A DNA stretch of 64,000 nucleotides, taken from Carposina sasakii. Lineage: Eukaryota; Arthropoda; Insecta; Lepidoptera; Carposinidae. The position numbers and the translations under genes were made by a program. The notes below the pieces were generated by a model that saw nothing but the letters and a program-made list of their open reading frames with translations, was not told where the DNA came from and did no database searches. Positions 1 to 11,690 of the stretch are shown piece after piece (position 1 is the stretch's first letter; every line of letters begins with the position of its first letter). The DNA lies in assembly GCA_014607495.2 (NCBI GenBank), contig CP053156.1:8184001-8248000 (forward strand), in the 5' to 3' direction.

Positions 1-329
1 TTAGCTGACTTTTGACAGTTCAATCTTCTCCAAAGATTGAGGTGTTAGAGAACAAAACTACTTAGTCTAGGATTAATTATTTAGTTATAGACATTATATA
101 TAACCAATAAAACAAGGCGGCTATTGTATGCCAGAAAAATATACCTAGATAATATCTGAAGTATTATCTTCTTCTTCTCTATTTTATAAAAATGAATCGC
201 TGAATGTGTTGCTAAGCGCAAATCTCGAGAACAGCTGAACCGATTTCGCTAATTATTTTTTTAGAATACTCCTTGAAATACGAGAATAGTTCTGACTATA
301 GCTGCCGCCCATGACTTTGTCCACGTGAG

Positions 330-550
330 AGGGCTATTTTTCACACATTAGTCCCACACTAAGATCCCTAAGGTCTTGTGTCGTGGGTACTAAGCACCGG
401 TATACAATTACATACATAAGTATATAAACATCACTCGGAATCAAACATCAATATTCATCATATCAATGTTTGTACCTACTGGGATGCGAACCCAGGACCT
501 ATGGCGTCGTAGGCAGGGTCACTATCTACTAGACTAATCGGCCGTGCAAA
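330..550 (-). mobile_element. tRNA-derived SINE (minus strand)
   Basis: Read on the minus strand, this begins CGGCCGATTAGTCTAGTAG, like a tRNA 5' region with an A box. It continues through a degenerate B box (GGTTCGCATCCCAG) and a body ending in GTGGGACTAATGTGTGA. The same element, interrupted by a Tc1 transposon, is at 51200-52707, which lets the two be aligned. It lies just outside the left edge of the long duplication. Confidence 0.75.
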
Positions 551-1194
551 GCCGGGATGGATCCCTAGTAAGTAATAGGTAAGTTGTAATAGAGTATTAA
601 CAGTTTAAAGATATTCATAGCTTACAAGTCTTTCACAAAGTAATGTATGGTAAAATATAAACATACCTATATATATAACAAGTATATTGCCCATAAATCA
701 TAATCGTACCTATCTTAACCTATAAGTACTTCAATATAAAATGGAGCTGTTCATATAGTCAAATGAGGGCGCTGAAGCTCGCTCGTAAAATGCTATAAAT
801 CTCACTTAGCTCGTCGCCGGAGTAGCTACCCCTCATCCGTGGCTTGCATGTTTATTTACGATTTAGCTAACTACTATGCAGAGTTTTTAGGATAAACATT
901 TACCGTGTTATTACAAAAGAGTTTAAACATTTTTTAAGCTAAACGTGACTGCTACCAAATGTCATATTTAAATCGAGTCTAACTTTAGGCGCTCTATTGT
1001 AATAACACCGTTAGCGATCTACGAAACAAAAATTCAAATCGGCCATCTTTAAAAGTTGATGACTACTACGAAAAGCGTAGCACGTGCTACGAATGATACG
1101 TAGCAGATTTTGTAGGAAGTTTAAAAATTGTATACAAAGGCAATACAGTATACAAAGGGACAGATGTAAATGATCAGTGACAAGTGATCTATAC

Positions 1195-1513
1195 ATATAA
1201 TAAAAATGTATCGGGTCGCAGTCTGTACATGGAAGATATATGAGAAAAAATATTATAGGAGACCTTTATCAACGCAATAGTACCCAAAACAATGATTTTT
1301 GAAATTTTTGTCTGTTTGTCTGTGCGTTTGTGCACGCTAATCTCAGAAACGGCTGAACCGATTTCGATGCAGTTTTCACGAATATATTGTGACAGGTCTC
1401 ACTTAACATATAGGCTACTTTTTATCCCGGGAAAATGTTTTTAACCCGGATAATTTCGACATTTTGTTTTTTCTATAGTCCACGCGGATGGAGTCGCGGG
1501 CGTCCACTAGTTT
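1195..1513 (+). mobile_element. Lepidopteran interspersed repeat ending CGTCCACTAGT
   Basis: This non-coding repeat starts near AATAAAAATGTATCGG and contains the conserved phrases CAGAAACGGCTGAACCGATT, CTACTTTTTATCCCGGG and GAGTCGCGGGCG, ending CCACTAGT. Further copies are at 8942-9258, 21161-21376, 50336-50560 (minus) and 57826-58135, with shorter relatives at 14477-14906. I recognise it as a very common lepidopteran repeat type; I do not assign it to a named family. Confidence 0.75.
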
Positions 1514-2898
1514 ATACTAAACTTGGCTATTTCTCCTTTCATATTTGCTTTATGAGCGAACAAAGGAGCTTTTCCCTCCAAGACATTTCTTTCAGAAAAC
1601 TATAATACAAAACGACATTGTAAATAGATAGAACATTTAATTCGTTTTATAAATATTAGGCTAAATATATTTAAACTCCCTCTTTACTTGTAAAATCACC
1701 GTGTACGCCATCAGTAGGTGTCCAATGTGTTTTTAAAAGCCTATTATTGTAGCAGCTTATGTATTATGCTGGCGTACCCAGACTTTATCAAAATATTCTC
1801 AATGTAAAACTTACATATTTTAAAATTACGCTTTTATGTAATTTAATACTAATGTTATACATATAAGACGAATATTTTAATTAACTATTACTCTTTTGGT
1901 TTATATTATTACTATTTAAGAGCGGGCGGAGGGTTTTTGCCTATCATTCTGAATACCTACATTTTTACTTGCAAATCAAAATATTATATGAACTGTTTTT
2001 TATATAATTTTACATCGAAGTTGATGGTACCTATTTATGCAAAACACGTGGTTTTTTTTGTCTCAAATACCACCAATACCTTCATTGATTTAATATCTAC
2101 GGGAGTTGGTACCATACCTACTAACCTATATTATTATTCATGTATTTACTAGAGTTATTATGGGAAGATGAACCAGCGCCAGCGTTTAACGAAGCATACT
2201 CGTAATTCACTATTCTCAGTTAATTTAATATGCCCTTTCATGGACCTCGTTTATAATTTGGCGGGTTCCGTATGCAAAGGGCATTATGCCTGACCTTTGC
2301 CTTTCCTAACAAAAGGTAAGTACATGCTTTTTTTAAATACATAAGTTCGTGGGAATTCGAAATTACGAGTATATGCAGTATAGTGATGAACCCCTCCACT
2401 GCTCCGTTGTTTAGAATCCCGATTTCACATTTTTTTTTAAATAAATTCGTGGTTGTTCTGGCACAGTGGAAATTTTGAGAAATCCTTAAAGCCTATCTTA
2501 ATTAGAGTTCGAGTAAGATTGTAACGGTGAAGGAATTTTTGAAATCGGTCCAGTGGTTTTTCAGGCAATTCGTTATAAAGACAACACACATACAAAAATA
2601 CAAATACCTTATATCCTCTTTAAAGGTATAGATAAAAACAACATGTGCTACGATAATCACGACAGGAAATATACGTATATATTGTTCCGTCTTACTTTGT
2701 GAATAATTTAATACAATATTTATAAAATACTTCACTGGCCTACATAACAAGAGTTTTATTGATTCAGAAGAACCTTAACCTACGATAAAATCAATAAACG
2801 TCTGCCTAACAACGAAACATTTCAATCTAAACCTCTAAGAACAACTTCAAATGGAATTTCTTGAAACTTTCGGTATTAGATGATACTAACAAGTAGGT

Positions 2899-3206
2899 TT
2901 CATTATGTATTATTATAAGGGTGTCAAAAAGGGTATGTTAAGCGAAAACTATGTAAATATCCCACTAGAGAACCTAAGAACGAAATCACATGTTATTTTT
3001 CGATAAGATATATAGATATAGATATATAGATATAGATATATAGATAGTAAATATCTCTGGAATTTTCATACAATCTTGAAAAATAAAAATGTGAATTCGT
3101 GTCTCAAATTTTGGAAATAGGTCTCTATATTAGCTATTTACATAGCTTTTGCTTAATACTAGTATATTATTATTATATTATATATTATTATATTATACAA
3201 GTAGGT
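2899..3206. mobile_element. 308-bp insertion with a foldback MITE, absent from the right copy
   Basis: The left duplication copy carries this insertion between two copies of ACAAGTAGGT (2889-2898 and 3197-3206); the right copy has one, near 59530. Inside is a degenerate MITE (2918-3156) with ends GGGTATGTTAAGCGAAAA and TAGCTATTTACATAGCTTT, related to the copy at 13208-13465. It includes a short GATATATAGATATA tandem repeat at 3007-3047. The flanking direct repeat looks like a target duplication, although the MITE itself does not reach both borders. Confidence 0.7.
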
Positions 3207-3871
3207 ACTCACATAACGTATTTTTTTGTTTACGCTAAATTCATTACGAAATATCGTATCGTATATCGGTTCACAGTGTTTTTATAAAAACTTCTAAACA
3301 TAAACTTAATCTTCGACTTCTTTGACTTTTTTTTACTACATATCTAAATTACAGCTGTTTATTTCAAAGAAGCAAGTCCGCTTGTAAAAAAATAAAGCGT
3401 AGAAATTTAGAGGAAAAAAATCCGGAGTACGAAGTAGCCCATGTCTTGTCTCAGGCTCTAGACTATCTTTTGTACCAAATTTCATTTCATATGATTCAGT
3501 AGTTTTGGCGTCAAGTGGTAACAAACATACACATAATCTTTCGTTATGTTAGTTGAGATTTATACCAATCTTTATATCGAGTTGTTAATACCTCTGAACT
3601 TTGTTACATAAACTTTTGCCATTAACATTAAATATATCTTCCTAAAAGCTTAAAACTAAAGGTCAGTTCTACCTCCAAAGTGACATAGGGGTGGGTGCAA
3701 ATGTAAATATGTATAGGGTAAATTTACAATGCATCGGGCGCGGTCTTGAACGACACTATTGCAAATATCATTAGACTGTAGGCAGTTGTATATACTAGGC
3801 CGTAGTTAGGCTTGTATCAAGTAGGTATCTGATAGCTGATCTACTTATCGACTGTTCTGCTGATTATAATA

Positions 3872-4198
3872 ATATACAGGATGTTTTTTCATTGCCACCC
3901 TTAACGAAGGGTACCTACGTACTCTATACATCAACTACAGTAAGTTTATTAAAAAAAAAATGCTGGGAAACGATGTGAATTTCTTTGAACGAAATTTATA
4001 GTGTCCAGTGTTTATTCTAGTTTTTTAAAGAGAGATATTAATTATTTCCCGTGAAAAAATCTACTCAACTTTGGACCCTAATATTTTGGAAACCAAACAC
4101 TTCGCAGGTATGTTTCCATGGAGAAAAATGATGATGAGGAGATAGTTTAGAGAAGGTAGTTTTCAGGAACGTTGATGACTAAAAATCACCCTGTATAT
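3872..4198. mobile_element. MITE with ATATACAGGGTG-type ends
   Basis: This element of about 327 bp starts ATATACAGGATGTTTTTT and ends AAAAATCACCCTGTATAT, giving imperfect terminal inverted repeats. Other copies are at 8562-8941 (opposite orientation), 11496-11690 (partial) and 60205-60541 (in the right duplication copy). It shows no coding potential, consistent with a non-autonomous DNA transposon. Its likely TA-ended target is compatible with a Tc1/mariner-type origin, but this is not proven. Confidence 0.65.
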
Positions 4199-4205
4199 CC
4201 CATAG

Positions 4206-6749
4206 GCCTCTATCATGGGGCAAGAAGTAAAATGACCTACAAGAACTACATACCTAAAACTGTGGTCTTATTCTTGTTAAATTTTCTTATTTCTTTTATT
4301 TTGGTATCATGGCAGTATCGACGGAATGTTTTCTCAAAAAAATCATAATATGGTAGATAATTTTCAATTTAAAGGATCATGCAAAGACTCTCTTTGTGAA
4401 AATTTATTTTCATCTCTTATGTCGGTAAAATTAACAGCTGAGTAAAATTTTAAATTAAAAACCAGAATAAGTTTCTTGATCAGGTCTTTGGTAAATGACT
4501 GCGGTAATGAATTTAGTTCACACATAATTAATCTCTTTATTTTACCGATATAAAAGATTCACAAAGGGAGTCTTTATTAGTTAGTTAATACTTTATTTAG
4601 CACGAGTATGAAAGATTACTTCAACTATTATTAACTAGTAGCTGCCCGCAACTTTATCCGTGTTGACTACGGAAAAAACAAACAAACCACAATTTGGTAC
4701 AAAAATATTTACAAAAACATTTCTCCAGTACCTTTGTAATTTATGTGTATATTTTTAATTTGTGTGCAATAAAGTATAAAGTAAAGTAAAGTTGCCGATG
4801 TCCTGTCTCAAGCTCTAGACTACCTACAAATACATAGTATTTAATTTTTAAAAATCTGTTCATACCTAATGATGTGAAACCAAAACTAACAGACAGACAG
4901 GGTTACTTTCACATTTATAATATTAGTAAGGAAGTAATGGAAGTCAATCAAAAATCTTAACTAAAAGTTCATAATGTAGCCAGACCATTCTCTTCTACCC
5001 TACGGTTGAGCCTTAATTAAAATAAAAAAGAAAAGATAAATGAAGTACACTTTTCACTTTATTTAATTAGGTAGCGACTTAACTAGCACAGACTGTCTTG
5101 TAATTTATACAAGAGCTAAAAAGTTAATCCCATTGTTAGGGAGTAAGTACCTACCGGATTTGGGAGGACTCTACTAAAAATTAAACATATACCTAATTAT
5201 GACTAATTCGTTGTTAAACACCGTTTTTTAATTATAAAAAAACATTTTTTTAGAGTTTTAACTTTAACTTATGATTTTCTTTTTAAGTTTTAACAGTGAT
5301 TTTCCATTATATGAGTAGAAAAGCAGATTTTCTTAGATCTTAGAACTCATAGTTTAAAAACAAAATCGTACATTCATGTACCAAATTAGTGGGTAATTTG
5401 GTATCTCCAAATAAAAATATTAGACATTTAGATGTGAGCCGATTTTCAAACAAAGATGTGGACCCTATTATGATATTTCAACTGTTCGTAGTTCACACGG
5501 GCAATGAATTCCATTCGAATGAGGCGGTGATGCATTTCTGTCACCGCACACGGGGGCTCGGAGTTCCATTGTAAAGTGATGTGGCGTGTCGATATTGCTG
5601 ATTACATTTTGAATTTGTTTCCTTTTATTAACAAATTAGATACGGTACATGTTCGATATGCAGCTTAGCATGAAACTAACTTATAGACTTTTATTTAGCG
5701 TCAATTAATTAAGTAATTGTATCAAACCCATGCACATTATACTATACTTATTAGTAGAAATCAAGCCTTCACTGTAGGTACTACTACTTGGAACATGTCC
5801 TTGTTCCATTATATTCTTCATAAGTTAATAAAAACTAAAATGTCGTAGAAGATATTGATGATACAAAAATAATGTCGATGTGTTTTGTGGTAAATTAATT
5901 AACCTACATACATATTGAGGTCACTATAATTATTACTGGAAGTTTCACGGGCATTAGTTATCATTTTAGGTAATGTTTTTATTTAAAATCATATATGTTT
6001 ATAATATAAATCTGTTTATTTTCATAAGTGCTCCTTAAATGCTGCTAATATTAAAAAATATATAACGTATTTCACAGAAGATTCATCCAGCTAAAAATTA
6101 GGGCAATATATCAAAATGCGGCACGAAAAGCCGCGTAACTCACAAACTGTCGATATTAATAAAATATCGATACTATCCCAGCTTTTTTCCGATTCGCAGC
6201 TGTGAAGCGAGATGCCCTCTGTCGAGCGAGCCGAGGTCTAATTGAATTATAGGAGTGAACCCAACGCTTCCGCCGAGCGAGTCGCTGCAGGATATACCAA
6301 TTGCCTCAGATAAATATGTTTTTATGTTTGTACGTTTTAGATTTGTGATGCACTTTAATCGGAGTTCCTAAATATGGACTCTACTTTGCTTAGCTTTATA
6401 CTTAATTATTTAGAAATCGATTTATTTATATCCGACATAACTTCCTAAACTTTTTATAAAGATTAATAAACAGCTTTCAGTAATATTAGTAAATATATCA
6501 GGCATACTTTTTTATCCACAAAAATAGCTTTTTCAATAAATTTAGAAAAAATCAATGGCGCGATAAACAATCAGCCGCCTCTGACTAATAGAAATAGATC
6601 AGACACTACCTGTAGTGTCTCTGGCGGTAATCGATCTGTGGCCGCTTGCTCTGATTTCATAACTCTACCACAGATATAATAATATTTTTTAGGTACATAC
6701 CAGTCCTACCTAATTATAACTATCATAAAAGGTATATGGCCACTGACCC
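4206..6749. other. Non-coding part of the left duplication copy
   Basis: This is AT-rich sequence with no supported gene. It contains a degenerate interspersed repeat (4637-4931, ending TTTATAATATTAG) typical of Lepidoptera. An open frame of 61 codons at 5389-5574 is kept intact in both duplication copies, but it has no recognisable domain, and recent duplication alone explains its preservation. Confidence 0.5.
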
Positions 6750-6905
6750 TACCTATTCTTCTTCTTCAGCCTATTGCAGTCCACTGCTGGACGTAGGCTT
6801 CCCCCAGGGCACGCCACAAGGCTACTGCCATAGGGGTTTTTTCCCATAGTCACCACGATGGGCAGGAACCCCGGTAATACTTAATCGCCTCGTACGATAC
6901 CCACG
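6750..6905 (+). mobile_element. CAGCCTATTGC lepidopteran repeat
   Basis: This short interspersed repeat carries the phrases CAGCCTATTGCAGTCCACT, GACGTAGGC and CCCAGGGCACGCC. Related copies occur at 7339-7463, 37376-37478, 63146-63300 and 63733-63855. It is non-coding and repeat-derived. Confidence 0.65.
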
Positions 6906-6935
6906 GGCAAGCATGGGGTGGTACAAACTCTACTC

Positions 6936-7014
6936 TGCCGGCACCGCGCGGCAAATAAATATTATTTGTTTAATTTATAAATTAAAAAACAATATTTGCC
7001 GCGCGGTGCCGGCA
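6936..7014. repeat. GC-ended 79-bp palindrome
   Basis: The arms TGCCGGCACCGCGCGGCAAA and its reverse complement flank an AT-only centre that is itself partly palindromic. In the right duplication copy (63329-63403) the arms pair better because a 4-bp AAAT duplication is absent. The outer 20 bp are strikingly GC-rich against the AT-rich background. It could be a foldback MITE or a hairpin-forming site. Confidence 0.85.
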
Positions 7015-7338
7015 TCCATTCCGGCCATATATATATACCGTCACCGTAACGTATCTTGCACGGACAAAAACAAATACCCGTAGCTGATACGATATATGCT
7101 TAAAACGCTACGTGCCAGACACGTAGCTACCACTGTCATATGGTCGGATCAGTGGGCAAATTCCTTATGCAGTCTATTATATACTATTGATAGACTGCAC
7201 GAATTATATAGGTAGACTATTGATTTAAAGGTTTTATATAATTATACTGTGGCCTACTTGCAACTGCCTGAATATCGGATAATTGCCTATGCCCGTTTCT
7301 TATTCGATATTTTGGTATCTATTGGTATTTGGTGTGTG

Positions 7339-7463
7339 TGGTATCATCATCATCAGCCTATTGCAGTCCACTGCAGGATGTAGGCCTCCCCCAGGGCACG
7401 CCGCAAGACTTCCATGTGGGGTATTTGCCCATAGTCACCGCGCTGGGTAGGCGGGTTGGTAAC
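7339..7463 (+). mobile_element. CAGCCTATTGC lepidopteran repeat, second copy
   Basis: It starts in a CATCATCATCAGCC run and continues through AGTCCACTGCAGG, CCTCCCCCAGGGCACG and CATAGTCACCGCGCTGGG. It is the same family as 6750-6905 and is duplicated at 63733-63855. Confidence 0.65.
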
Positions 7464-8561
7464 CGTGTGTGGTATAAAATATTATATTTGCACTATTAAA
7501 ATAATTATAATTTAACTACGCTCGACGCTCGTTAGTAGAATAGTTAATGCCGGCATTATTGATATAATAACCAGGAAGACTGTGTAAAGAAATTACAAAT
7601 TATAAAATAATATAACACCTACTTTTTACCTTTTTAGTCCACGCCAGAAATGTAGAAGCAGAAAAAGCTTATTTTTTAGTTAAGTATAATAGAATAAAAA
7701 TTTTGGAGCCATGATCTAGTAAAAGAATGGATACGCCATTTACCTGTAGCTAGGTGAAAAACCCCATACTCATAAAAAGCTCTTGAAAGTGTGTGTGAAA
7801 CCGCATGCTTAAATTGTACGCTAAAAGGTCCTTACCTCCTAACCTATACCTATACTATTAGAATTCAAAATACTCCATTAAACAAGCACAAAATTATCGC
7901 AACGGGATCTTTATGCTATAAAAGCTACGCTCTACATTTCGATGTATGTAGGTATATTGAATATTGACAGTCATTAGATACAATAGAACCGCACAAACTT
8001 AATTAGTAACATTCTTACAACTATATATTTATTTCCATGCAATCAATACTATCACGTAACCAAATAAAAATAAAGCCTACAATAACATCTACCCCAAACA
8101 TCCACCAAAAACGGTCTTATTATAAAATAATTTGTATACATACATAATAATACAAACACAACAGGTGTCAAATTGCCGAAAATGATGACCTTGGATTGTT
8201 CGTACTTTGCACATACACTTAAGTTAGCCCACAAACACTTTGGGGAGCGATACACGACCAACCCGGGTGACGATTTGAGGCAGACTGACTGACGAGGCCG
8301 GCGATACGGGGTTGCAAGCAGGGGAAAAACATTTCCACGGAATATACCAGAGTATCGTAAGCTTATAAAATAAAGCTTCTAAGTGGGTACTGAACACATT
8401 TTTTCGGATACTAGTGGATTTTAAGCGCTTTACTTGTTTTTTTTTTTTTTGAGGAACTTGGTGATCGAGTTATTGGTTTAAAGCCCCACTTAATATAAAC
8501 AGAAAAAATATTTACTATTAAATCAATATCATTATGTACCTACTGCTTATCTATTCTATAC

Positions 8562-8941
8562 ATACAGGGTGATTTTTGGTCGTCAACGTTCCCGAAAACT
8601 ACGGAATCTCCTCATCATCACGATAATTTTTCTCCATGGAAGCATACCTGGGAAGTGTCTGGTTCCCAAGATATTAGCGTCCAAAGTTGAGTAAATAGAC
8701 TGCGTTTTTCTGCATAAATGCACATAGACGCGCGTATTAAGATTTTTTCACGAAAAATAATTGATATCTATCTATGATAAAACTAGCATAAACACTGGAC
8801 ACTATAAATTTCGCCTGATCAAGTTTTTTTTTTTTTCAATACATTGTTTCCCAGCATTTTTTTTGGCATAAACTTACTTTATTTGATGTATAGAGTACGT
8901 ACCCTTCATTAAGGGTGGCCACGAAAAAACACTCTGTATAA
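8562..8941. mobile_element. MITE with ATACAGGGTG ends (reverse copy)
   Basis: This is the reverse-oriented relative of 3872-4198: it begins ATACAGGGTGATTTTTGG and ends GAAAAAACACTCTGTATA. It abuts, without a gap, the CCACTAGT-family repeat that starts at 8942, so one of the two probably inserted at the end of the other. Confidence 0.65.
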
Positions 8942-9258
8942 TAAAAATGTAACGGATCGCTGTCTGTACATGGAAGACATATAAGAAAAAATATTATAAA
9001 ATACCTTTATCAACGCAATAGTACCCAAAACAATGATTTTTTTAATTTTGTCTGTTTGTCGGTTTGTCTGTGCGTTTGTGCACGCTATTCTCAGAAACGG
9101 CTGAACCGATTTCGATGCAGTGTCAGGAATACATTGTGATAAGTCCCACTTAACATATAGGCTATTTTTTATTCCGGGAAAATGTTTTTCCCGGATAATT
9201 TCGATATTTTGTTTTTTTTCTGTAATTCACGCGGACGGAGTCGCGGGCGTCCACTAGT
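8942..9258 (+). mobile_element. CCACTAGT-family interspersed repeat
   Basis: This copy of the repeat at 1195-1513 has the same phrases (CTGTCTGTACATGGAAG, CAGAAACGGCTGAACC, GGAGTCGCGGGCGTCC) and end. It is non-coding. Confidence 0.75.
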
Positions 9259-11040
9259 CTAATAATAATAGGGTTGGTATTAGTAAATAATAAAAGATTT
9301 TAGCTGATGTTAGTTACCTGCCAATAGTTTCAACGAGCAACTCTTTCTGGAAAGAGCCTTATTTAAGTATAGTAAATTAAAGCTATCTCTTTACTTCTCT
9401 ATATCTTTAGTTTATTCTGTACCCATATCTTCTTATCTTCTTTAGTAAACTTATGAGAAACAATTTCCCGAAATCTACAAAAATACATAACACAATATCG
9501 TACCACTCACTGACATTTTTATGGCTCACTTTTTATATTTTATATTTTTCTTGATTGATTGATTTATATGTTCATTGTTTTTCCAAATTACTTATAAGCA
9601 GGCTGTATTATGAATATTTTTATGATAAAAAAGAATGATTACTTACACATTATAATTTTATAAATTTGTATAACTACTGTCTGTACATACCGTGTCAAAT
9701 AAGAATAAACGTTTATTATTATTATTAATTCAGTTACAAAATGCGTAAAAGAAAATGTAATTTAGGCGAAAGCACGTTAAACAAACATTTTTCCACGACA
9801 ACAAAGGAATTTCCATGAACTGTCATCACTCTCCGTGGATGATCATTCTTCCCGACAACTGGCTATCGTGCCCGGGGCACCTCATACGTTATATCCACTA
9901 CTAAAACAGGTATTCGTATTCAAGAGCAGCCACACTGTACATTGCTGTTTTCATACGAACAGAAACTTACGCGTGCTTCGAAAATAATCGATGAGCAGCA
10001 GGGCTATGTTATGTGAGAGCTGTGTAGAGTTTTCTTGGTCGAAGTCCACGGGTTCCGTAGAGCAACACCTCGAAAACGATTAAATAATTGCAGATTCGTG
10101 GTTGAGGCAGTTCATTTGTGAATTTCCGTAAAATTGGAGCATTCGGTGGAAAGTTCTAGATAACGTTGGAAGCTAATGAATAAATAATGGGGTCGTTTCC
10201 TCGACTTGCTTCGCGATTAGCAACTCCACTGACATTGATAGAGGTACCTTTTTCATTAAAATTCATTACTGGTTAGTTTTTTTTATTATATTCATTCATA
10301 CATAAGTACATAACATACCTATAAATAATCACGCCCATGGCACACTCAAAGAGCAGCAGTGCAGTACTTGGGCAGAAGTGGGCAAAATACAATGTCCACT
10401 TATTACCGGTTAGCCTATTAAGTTCCACATGGTGAGCCTACCACCGTTTTTCTAGTACAAATACAACAATCTAGCGACCGGTAACGAATCCAATGGGAAA
10501 TGTTTCCGTATTTTTTTAAAATAGGTATATAATAAGTATAAGCTTTTAGCAGGCTATTAGCGTTAGATTCCCTTATTCAATAAATATGATAATGAAACAA
10601 ATGAAAATTTTATATATTGTCTTCTCCATAAATGGTCATGGAGATTAGAAATGGAGCAATCAGTTTCAATTACGAGTTATTGGGTAACAACATAATACAT
10701 AATATGTGGTCGTTTGATACTATCTATAGCCTGCGTGTTGTAGTTTTCTTTGTTTCGGAGGTTAGACTATCTAAACTGGTAATCTATAAGAAATAAACAT
10801 GAGAGGTAATTGAGATTTTAATTAAGTACATACTACATTTTTTTTTTATTTTAGGGATATAAAATTATTGCATTTGAACATAATTAGTTTTAAATCTATG
10901 ATTTAAGTGATAAAAGGATGTTATAAAATTATTGACGGTGATGAATAATAACATACGTAAGGGGTGATAAAGAAACACAAGTTCAATAAATAAATGATTG
11001 AATTTTGAAGGTCATCAGAATCCAATATTGATCCAGCAGT
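9259..11040. other. Non-coding, no feature recognised
   Basis: This is AT-rich sequence without open frames of recognisable similarity and without clear inverted repeats. A slightly more GC-balanced block around 9840-10080 has no assignable content. Confidence 0.5.
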
Positions 11041-11480
11041 TATACGAGTAGGGGAAGATCGGGTAATGGGAGTCAGTGGGTAATAGTGGTCACCCACACA
11101 TCTCCAAAAGTAACACTATAGAAATGCGTTAAGGGTCCTCCCTGCCCGCTCTGTTCTCCTCGCTGTCGCTGCGAGCGTGCCGCGTGGGTATGGCGACAGC
11201 ATAGAGAATGAGAGGCGTGTTTTGTTTTTGCGGCTCGCCGATGTAAATTTTTACGGATACAAAATATACAGTAACTTTTATAGTTATTGGTCTACTTGTA
11301 TGTTACTATTTTACGCCCTTACTTGTACATTTGGTGTAATGATTTCCTACTTAAAGCCGGAGTTTTTCTAATGTATATTTTGTGTTTATTATTTTATCTT
11401 CATAAAATACTTGTGGGTAATGAGAATCGGGTGATCCCCATTGCCCGCTAGTGACCGCCACCCAAAGAAAAAGATAGGGA
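11041..11480. mobile_element. Possible remnant of a GGGGA-type terminal-repeat element
   Basis: The segment begins near TAGGGGAAGATCGGGTAATG and ends with GGGTGATCCCCATTGCCCGC. The short inverted, G-rich phrases resemble in style the ends of the element at 38109-39815. It is truncated or overrun at its right side by the MITE fragment at 11496. A small frame of 64 codons inside has no recognisable similarity. Confidence 0.35.
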
Positions 11481-11495
11481 AAAGAAAATGTATGG

Positions 11496-11690
11496 GGTGA
11501 TTTTTGGTCGTCAACGTTCCCAAATTTACGGAATCTCCTCATCATCATGATAATTTTTCTCCATGGAAGCAAACCTGGGAAGTGTCTGGTTTCCAAAATA
11601 TTAGGGTAGTTGAGTAAATAGACTGCGTTTTCTGCATAAAACGTTGACGCGTGTAGCAAGAACGCGCGTAAGGGGACCAGCAAGGTTCTC
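11496..11690. mobile_element. Partial MITE with ATTTTTGGTCGTC end
   Basis: This is about half of the element seen at 8562-8941, sharing GGTCGTCAACGTTCCC, the CTCCATGGAAGCA stretch and GAGTAAATAGACTGCG. It stops where the full copy continues, so it is a 3'-truncated or recombined copy. Confidence 0.6.

Larger units (their letters stand above)
580..7611 (+). repeat. Left copy of a long direct duplication (about 7 kb)
   Basis: Starting at TAAGTTGTAATAGAG (580), this segment matches 57197-64000 almost base for base in the same orientation. It contains no recognised host gene; its content is repeats (SINE-like CAGCCTATTGC copies, a MITE at 3872-4198, elements of the CCACTAGT family, a GC-rich palindrome). 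The copies differ by scattered substitutions and by indels, including a 308-bp insertion at 2899-3206 found only here. Sequence before 580 does not resemble that before 57197, so 580 is a real boundary or junction. The match still holds at the last base of the window, so the full length is unknown. Confidence 0.95.

Noticed and set aside
1937..2152. 71-codon frame preserved at 58591-58806
   Set aside because: Low-complexity, AT-driven composition and no known similarity; conserved only because the segment is duplicated.
5389..5574. 61-codon frame identical in both duplication copies (61759-61944)
   Set aside because: Recent duplication explains the identity; no domain, splice or promoter evidence supports a gene.
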